The translations under genes and the position numbers were made by a program. The notes under the pieces were generated by a model. It had not been told where the DNA came from and made no database searches. It saw only the letters and a program-made list of their open reading frames with translations. From Phaeoceros laevis (Eukaryota; Anthocerotophyta; Anthocerotopsida; Notothyladales): a stretch of 64,000 bases of DNA. Location: assembly GCA_049999765.1 (NCBI GenBank), contig JBNGIQ010008762.1, forward strand, positions 1 through 64,000, in the 5' to 3' direction. Below are positions 58,475 through 64,000 of this stretch, piece after piece. Positions within the stretch are counted from its first letter, which is position 1, and each line of letters begins with the position of its first letter.

Positions 58475-59208
58475 GTCGCTAATAACACGGCTTTGCCTGC
58501 TTGCTTTCGCTTTATTACGACGTCTGTCTTCTTCTTCCGACTCCTCCTACATTGATTGAGGAACAGTAGCGTAGGATTATTAGGGAAAGCGAGTCGAGGC
58601 TCGGGAGGGAGGAGGAGGATCTTGTTGTGGCATCGGATCATCGAGGCTCGCGAGCTCGGCTCGGCTCCTCCCTCCTCGTCCCGGAAGAGGAGGAGAAGAC
58701 TACACTACACAGTGCTGCTTGCAGGGAGGCAGGGAGGCAGGAAAGCAGCCAAGAGGGACGTGTGTAGGGTAGGGCAGAAGCGAAGCATAAGCGTGGCGGA
58801 AGGAGGAGGCTGCAGAAGTAGCAGCAGCCAGCAGGTTCATCTCAAAGGAGGGAAGCAGCGCAAGGGAGGCCGCGGAGGCAGGCTGGCAATGGGGGAGGAA
58901 GGAAGGAGCTTTCTCTCTCTGCTTTGGTTTTGTGTGTGTGTCCGGGGAGGAGCAAAGCTGTGTGCTGTCATCACCTGTTGGCCCTCTGCTGCTGCTCTCC
59001 TCTCCCTTCCTCCTCCTCCCTCTCCTCCTCTCTCCGCTGTAGCCTGCGCGCTCCTGCTGTGATGTGCTGTGCTGTTCCTTCGCTGCGCTTGCTTGCTCGC
59101 TTTGCCTCAGGTCGTCTCTCTCTACCAGCCAGGCAGGCCAGGCCAGCCAGCCAGGAGCAGCAGCAGCCAGCCCCAAGCATTTGCGTGCTCTTCGAGTCTC
59201 CCTTCCCT

Positions 59209-59608
59209 NNNNNNNNNNNNNNNNNNNNNNNNNNNNNNNNNNNNNNNNNNNNNNNNNNNNNNNNNNNNNNNNNNNNNNNNNNNNNNNNNNNNNNNNNNNN
59301 NNNNNNNNNNNNNNNNNNNNNNNNNNNNNNNNNNNNNNNNNNNNNNNNNNNNNNNNNNNNNNNNNNNNNNNNNNNNNNNNNNNNNNNNNNNNNNNNNNNN
59401 NNNNNNNNNNNNNNNNNNNNNNNNNNNNNNNNNNNNNNNNNNNNNNNNNNNNNNNNNNNNNNNNNNNNNNNNNNNNNNNNNNNNNNNNNNNNNNNNNNNN
59501 NNNNNNNNNNNNNNNNNNNNNNNNNNNNNNNNNNNNNNNNNNNNNNNNNNNNNNNNNNNNNNNNNNNNNNNNNNNNNNNNNNNNNNNNNNNNNNNNNNNN
59601 NNNNNNNN
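59209..59608. other. Assembly gap (400 N)
   Basis: A run of 400 undetermined bases, bounded by CT-rich sequence on both sides. Confidence 0.99.
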
Positions 59609-60889
59609 CTTCCTCTCCCACCTCCTCTCCTTCCCTCCCTCCCCTGTTCTATTCTCCGGCTGGGTCAAGTCAGGGAGCCGTAAGCCCTCTGGATACATAG
59701 GTGCGCCGACCTTCTCTTCTCTCACACCCTGAGATCTTCAGGGCACAGATCGGAGGCCCGCCGCGATGCTCGTGCCGATGCTTGCATTGTAGCAGCCAGC
59801 ACCAGACAGCGGTCACGATTGGAGTGAGCCGCATGCAAGGCTCTCTGTTGTCCCACTGGCACAACAGCTTGCGTCTCAGATTTCAGTTGAAGCAGCAGCA
59901 GCAGTAGCAACAGCAGGGAAGCAGCGACAGCTGGAGCAGCGGTCAGCGACAGCAGCAAGGAGGATTGGTATGTCAACTGATTTTTCCTACCCCCGCATTG
60001 TGCCAGTTCCAGGCGGTGGTGCAAGCAGCAGCGTTGGCCATTACTTACCTTGCTCCAGGCGCCTACCAGGCAATGTGCTGCGCAGATCCACTTGTGCCTA
60101 CCTACTGATGCCACCTTCCCTTTCCTATTAGTTAATTGGTGCCTGGGTCGGATCGACCACTGCCCCTCAGCTCAGTCACCATCTTCAGTGCCCAAATTTG
60201 GTAGTCCAATTTTTTTTTCTCTCCTCTCCTCGCCTCGCCTCTTCTCTGCTTTGCTAGCAGCCTACATTTGGACCCCACATTAAGCATCTCTATCGCTTCC
60301 CGTCTCCCTTGTTTCTTGTTTTGCTCTTCCGTGCTGGAGCGCAAAGAAGAGCTGCAGATCTTCTCTTCTCTTGCCAGGACTGGTCCGCCTTGGCTGCCGT
60401 AGCACGTCTCTGCTGCCTCCTCAATCCGCATTGTACTGGCCGCTACAATCTGCCAGCCCAAGGGATATAAGGGGAGGAAAACGAGAGCAGAGACGCAGGC
60501 AGGAGTGCACCCAAAAAAATCTACCTCCGGCTTGAGCTTTGGCTGGGGTTGAGGCCTGGCATCGCCACAACCTTCTTGATGCCGTGTCTGCTTTTGCTGA
60601 GCGTCAAGCAACTGCACTAACACCGGGAGGTCATCTGTACACAGGACTGAAGCGGATTACGTTCTTGAAGATATTGGTTCCTCATTCTCAGCACAGCTTT
60701 GGAGGAGGAATCTGGCACCAATCACGGGTGGGAAAAGCCGCAGCAGGCAGGGCAAGCAGTCGGTAGCGCACATCTGCTTCCCGGGGTGGATCGCTTCCGA
60801 CTTATTTCCACAGGTGCCTCATCATTCTGCCTGCTAAGACAGCCAGCGCAGGAGGGTGCCACAGCACCTGCCGCCCTTCCCCATCCCAC
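59609..60889. other. Upstream region and probable 5' leader of the TTL gene
   Basis: No separate gene is supported. Short CAG-rich and TC-rich runs are present. Several upstream ATGs precede 60890, so the leader may contain uORFs or introns that cannot be resolved here. Confidence 0.35.
60465..60471 (+). promoter_or_regulatory. Possible TATA element of the TTL gene
   Basis: The sequence ATATAAG within gggatataagggg lies about 420 nt upstream of the ATG at 60890. It would imply a 5' UTR of nearly 400 nt. No further promoter evidence is visible. Confidence 0.25.
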
Positions 60890-63800
60890 ATGCCGATGGC
60901 CCAATGCCAAACAGAGGGTAAGAATCACACTGCCACTGGATCTTTCGAGCTGTACACCGGCCTGTTCGCCACCAAGCTGCACACCAGCAACGGTGTGACT
61001 GACAATCTAGACCGATTTCAGGGCGGCGTCAAGTACAGCAACAACAACGAGGTGAGCAGCAATTACGCCACTGGAAAGGCTGCTGGCAATGGCAACTTTG
61101 TGAAGGAAGACAGCTACAACAAGGTGTCCCCTCATGTTGGCAGCTGCACCACCTTCACTGACAACGACAATTTCAAGATCAGGAGTGAGTCTGGTAGGAG
61201 CAACATGGGCAAGGCGGACTACGGAACGGATGGCAACGTGACAGGGGCCGCAAATCTCAGGAGCGTGGGGCATCTCGCGCCTGCCGGGGGGGCTGACAAT
61301 TTCAGGGGCATTTCTGCTGTGCACAATGTGGCAGCCAGTTTTCAGAAGATGGGCCTTTCCGGAAATGGCCCGGCCGGAGGTTTAGAGAAATCCGGGTATG
61401 GGTACTCTAGAGGATTCTACTCCAAAGACGCTGCCGCTGCCGAAACTGTCCTCGCACTTTGGGGCCGCCCTGAGGTTGAGATTCCCAAGGATGACAGTTC
61501 ATGCTTCGTCGGCGGTTTCTCCAGCTCCGGTGACAGATCCAGTCATTCGAGCGGGGAGCTCACATCCAGCGATGGCCACACTGGAAGTGGAGGAAAGGAT
61601 CTCGACTCGGGGAGTTGGAGTGGGAGAAGCAGCTCCGGCAAGCCCCGAGGAGGAGGGAGTCTCAAGACCGCAGGCAGTCCCAGTGGAGAATCTCCCAATG
61701 CTGGTAGCTCCAGCGGGGGAAGTACCAGCGGAGGAAGCTCCATCGGTGGCAGTCCCACTGTCGTGAGGACTTCCAGTTCCGGGAATCTCTTCACCAATGG
61801 CAGCAGCAGCCCCTACGTCAACGGAGGCAGCCCCGGTGTGGCTAGCGCCAGAGGTACAGGCTCCAGCAGGGGGAGCTCCACTGAAGGGAGCCCCACCAGT
61901 TCCAGAAATCCTAGTGGTCTGCCGACATCCAGAAGCCTGAATGAAGTTGGCACATCCGGTGGATTTGCAGCACAACATGCATATCTGGGCCGCAACGGCA
62001 GTGATCGCACCGGAGAGCGGTCTACCACCTCCTCTAGGTACTTTGGGGATGGAAGCAGCTCGAGCTTCAGCAGCAGAGACAGAGGGGATGACAGCCCCAC
62101 CTTAGAGATTTCCTCCGGTGTGAGCTACTCTAGGAGCAGCAGCGATGATGGCGCACTACATGCTCCCAGAAAAAGCACCAGCGATCTGCCCCCTCCTACC
62201 ATCCCCGCTTCTCGCCATGTCCGTCAACCTAGCCTGGGTGTGGGATATTACACTGCTGGAACTTCGACCTCCAAGCCGTCTTCTGAGACGAGCCCCAGCA
62301 GCGGAGTTGGATCCAAGGGAGGCGTCACGGCCTCTAAGGGCTCTAGCCAAACAAGCCCCGGCTTCTCTGGAGGTGTCCCTGCCCCTCGCTCCCCTAGCGA
62401 ACCAAGTTCAGGTGGCATTTCTGCTGGGCGGTATCCTTCCAGAACCAGCAGTGATCCGAATCCCGTTCGGCACAGCGGCGAAGCAAGCTCGCACAGTTCC
62501 AGGTATGCAGGGGTGCCTGCAGCCTCAAGAAGCAGCAGTGATGTCAGCTCTAATGGAAGCAGTATCTCAGGAGGAGCTTCCTCTAGATACAGTCCAGAGC
62601 CCAGCTCCACTGGCAACATTTACTCTGCAGGCGTTCCTTCCCCACGTGTTGGGAAGGATGTCAGCTCCAATGGTAACATTTACCAGAAAGTAACTGCTCC
62701 TGCACGGAGTGGGAGCGACGTCAGCGCAACCACTGGCAACATATATCCAGGCAAGATCTCTCAATCCACCTCTGCTAGCACCATCCCCGCAGGTGGAGTT
62801 CCTCCCTCTCGGCATGGCAGTGAAGTGGGTGCCAATAGCAATATCCAGTCAGCAAGCTCAGCTGCCAAGCCAGTGAATGGCCTGAGTGCCAATGGATTCT
62901 GCGTTGGAGGTAACTTTTGTGGAGTTGCCAAAACACCCACCGGAGTCATCCACAATGGAGTTGCTTCAGGGAAGAGTGCTTTGAACGCCCTGAACTCAGG
63001 AACTCTGAATGGGAAGAGCCAAAGTGGTAGGGTCCTAAATTCTGGGATCATAACCGGTGGGAGTTTTGCGAGCACCAAGCGTGACGTTGGCCAGACAACC
63101 ATGCGCTCCTCACCTGAGCCAGTCATGATCACTAAGGGCCTGTCAATGATGGATCCAGAGGAGCTTAAGAACCTGGGGAATGATCTCTACAAAAAGGGCC
63201 AATTTGTGGAAGCTCTTAGCTTGTATGATAAAGCGATTGTTTTGTGCCCTGAACGGGCTCCGTACAGGAGCAACAGGGCGGCAGCGTTGACAGGTCTTGG
63301 CAGACTTGCTGAAGCAGAGCGAGAATGCAAGGAGGCTCTCAGGCTTGACCCCTCGTTCACCCGCGCTCACCAGAGATTGGGGTCTATTTTTCTCAGGTAA
63401 CTTGTGCTGTCCAGTGTCTGCTGTGCCTTGTTAAGCAGAGTTTTTTTGTTGTTGTGAAGGTGGAAGTGGGCTGCTATACGTACCTAAAGAAGCAGATGTG
63501 ATGCAGGTTGGGTAGAGTTGAAGATTCCAACAAGCATTTCAAGTGTGCTGGCCAGCATATAGAAAGGGGTGACATTCAGAAAATTGAAAACATTGACAAG
63601 CATCTGACCAAGTGTCTTGAGGCTAAACGATCCCTAGATTGGTCCATCGTGATAAAGGAGAGTGAGGCAGCTGTTGCAGCCGGTGCCGACTTTGCTCCAC
63701 AGGTGCACCACCATGTCCTGCTAGAATTCAGACGTGGGTTAATAGATGGCTACTTCTAGCTTCAGTATGATCCGTCTGACAATTTACTGGTGGCTGTCAG

Positions 63801-63970
63801 ATCCTTGCTCTCAAGGCTGAGGCCTTGCTGAAGTTGCACAGACTGGATGAGGCAGATCTAGTTCTCAAGGAAGCCCAGAAGATGGAGGCTTTGATCGGCA
63901 GGACTACTTACACTCCTGCAGACACGCACATTCTTGTGGTCCAAGCACAGATTGGCATGGCCCTTGGAAG
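60890..63970 (+). CDS. TTL: TTL family protein (TPR repeat-containing thioredoxin-like), 5' three exons, truncated by window end
   Basis: TTL proteins are plant scaffolds with TPR repeats and a C-terminal thioredoxin-like domain, acting at the plasma membrane/cytosol in brassinosteroid signalling and osmotic stress tolerance. Exons are 60890-63396, 63507-63702 and 63801-63970, phase-consistent, with the last donor at 63971. The first roughly 750 residues are low-complexity, dominated by Ser, Gly, Asn and Thr, with recurring SSNGN and GNIY words and many SxSS clusters. The first TPR unit begins near residue 754 (DPEELKNLGNDLYKKGQFVE, then PYRSNRAAALTGLGRLAEAE, RLDPSFTRAHQRLGSIFLR), as in angiosperm TTLs. 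Exons 2-3 continue with TTL-typical IDKHLTKCLEAKRSLDWSIV and ALKAEALLKLHRLDEADLVL. The thioredoxin-like domain lies beyond the window. The N-terminal disordered part is several times longer than in Arabidopsis TTLs. Confidence 0.88.
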
Positions 63971-64000
63971 GTATGCTGCCGTATGTTTGTTCAGTTGACT

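Larger units (their letters stand above)
57593..59208. other. Gene-poor stretch III with several simple repeats
   Basis: It has short GGAAT, GCAA/GGCA and CT-rich repeats and an (ACG)n run, and no supported ORF. The end is purine/pyrimidine biased (gagg/aggag units), which may explain why assembly failed in the following gap. Confidence 0.4.

Overview
This is a nuclear window from a land plant. It carries two DYW-type PPR editing factors, a CYP98 hydroxylase of phenolic ester metabolism, an ALWAYS EARLY/LIN9 homologue, a plastid PII protein, a TTL protein and a copy of mitochondrial rps3. Introns are mostly 70-150 nt, genes are fairly dense and several are intronless. The rps3 C-terminus resembles the bryophyte form. 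Together this fits a compact non-seed plant genome (bryophyte or lycophyte grade) better than an angiosperm, but the species cannot be named from the sequence. There are four assembly gaps (three of 100 N, one of 400 N).

Layout. 0-2 kb: the 3' part of an unrecognised minus-strand gene runs off the left edge, followed by a decayed LINE with an RNase H domain. 2.4-6.8 kb: a DYW PPR gene converges on an unrecognised GC-rich, intronless gene with a poly-Ser tract and an apparent frameshift. 7.4-10.4 kb: intronless IFRD-family and plastid PII (GLB1) genes, both on minus. 10.4-13.5 kb: little of note. 13.57-14.44 kb: a TATA box and a secreted KPYKKPEE-repeat wall-type protein. 17.5-23.5 kb: ALY/LIN9 gene with 19 exons. 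23.9-25.7 kb: CYP98 with 3 exons. 26.7-27.7 kb: J-domain protein with a plastid-like N-terminus. 28.6-30.8 kb: second DYW PPR gene, minus. 31.5-32.8 kb: unrecognised two-exon repeat protein. 35.5-48.8 kb: a gene of about 38 exons for an RME-8/GRV2-like protein of about 2,980 residues that keeps the IWN repeats but has no J domain. 49.4-50.5 kb: a decayed ubiquitin unit abutting an intact ORF for mitochondrial-type ribosomal protein S3 whose conserved blocks are in an unusual order. 50.5-60.8 kb: gene-poor. 60.9 kb to the right edge: 5' part of a TTL gene.

Functional themes are organelle gene expression (two PPRs, RPS3), plastid nitrogen/energy sensing (PII), plastid J protein, phenolic ester hydroxylation (CYP98), cell-wall protein, endosomal trafficking (RME-8-like) and cell-cycle/chromatin control (ALY). 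No operon-like organisation is expected. The most unusual items are the J-less RME-8-like gene with one 3,955-nt exon after 31 small ones, and the rearranged nuclear rps3 next to the ubiquitin relic.
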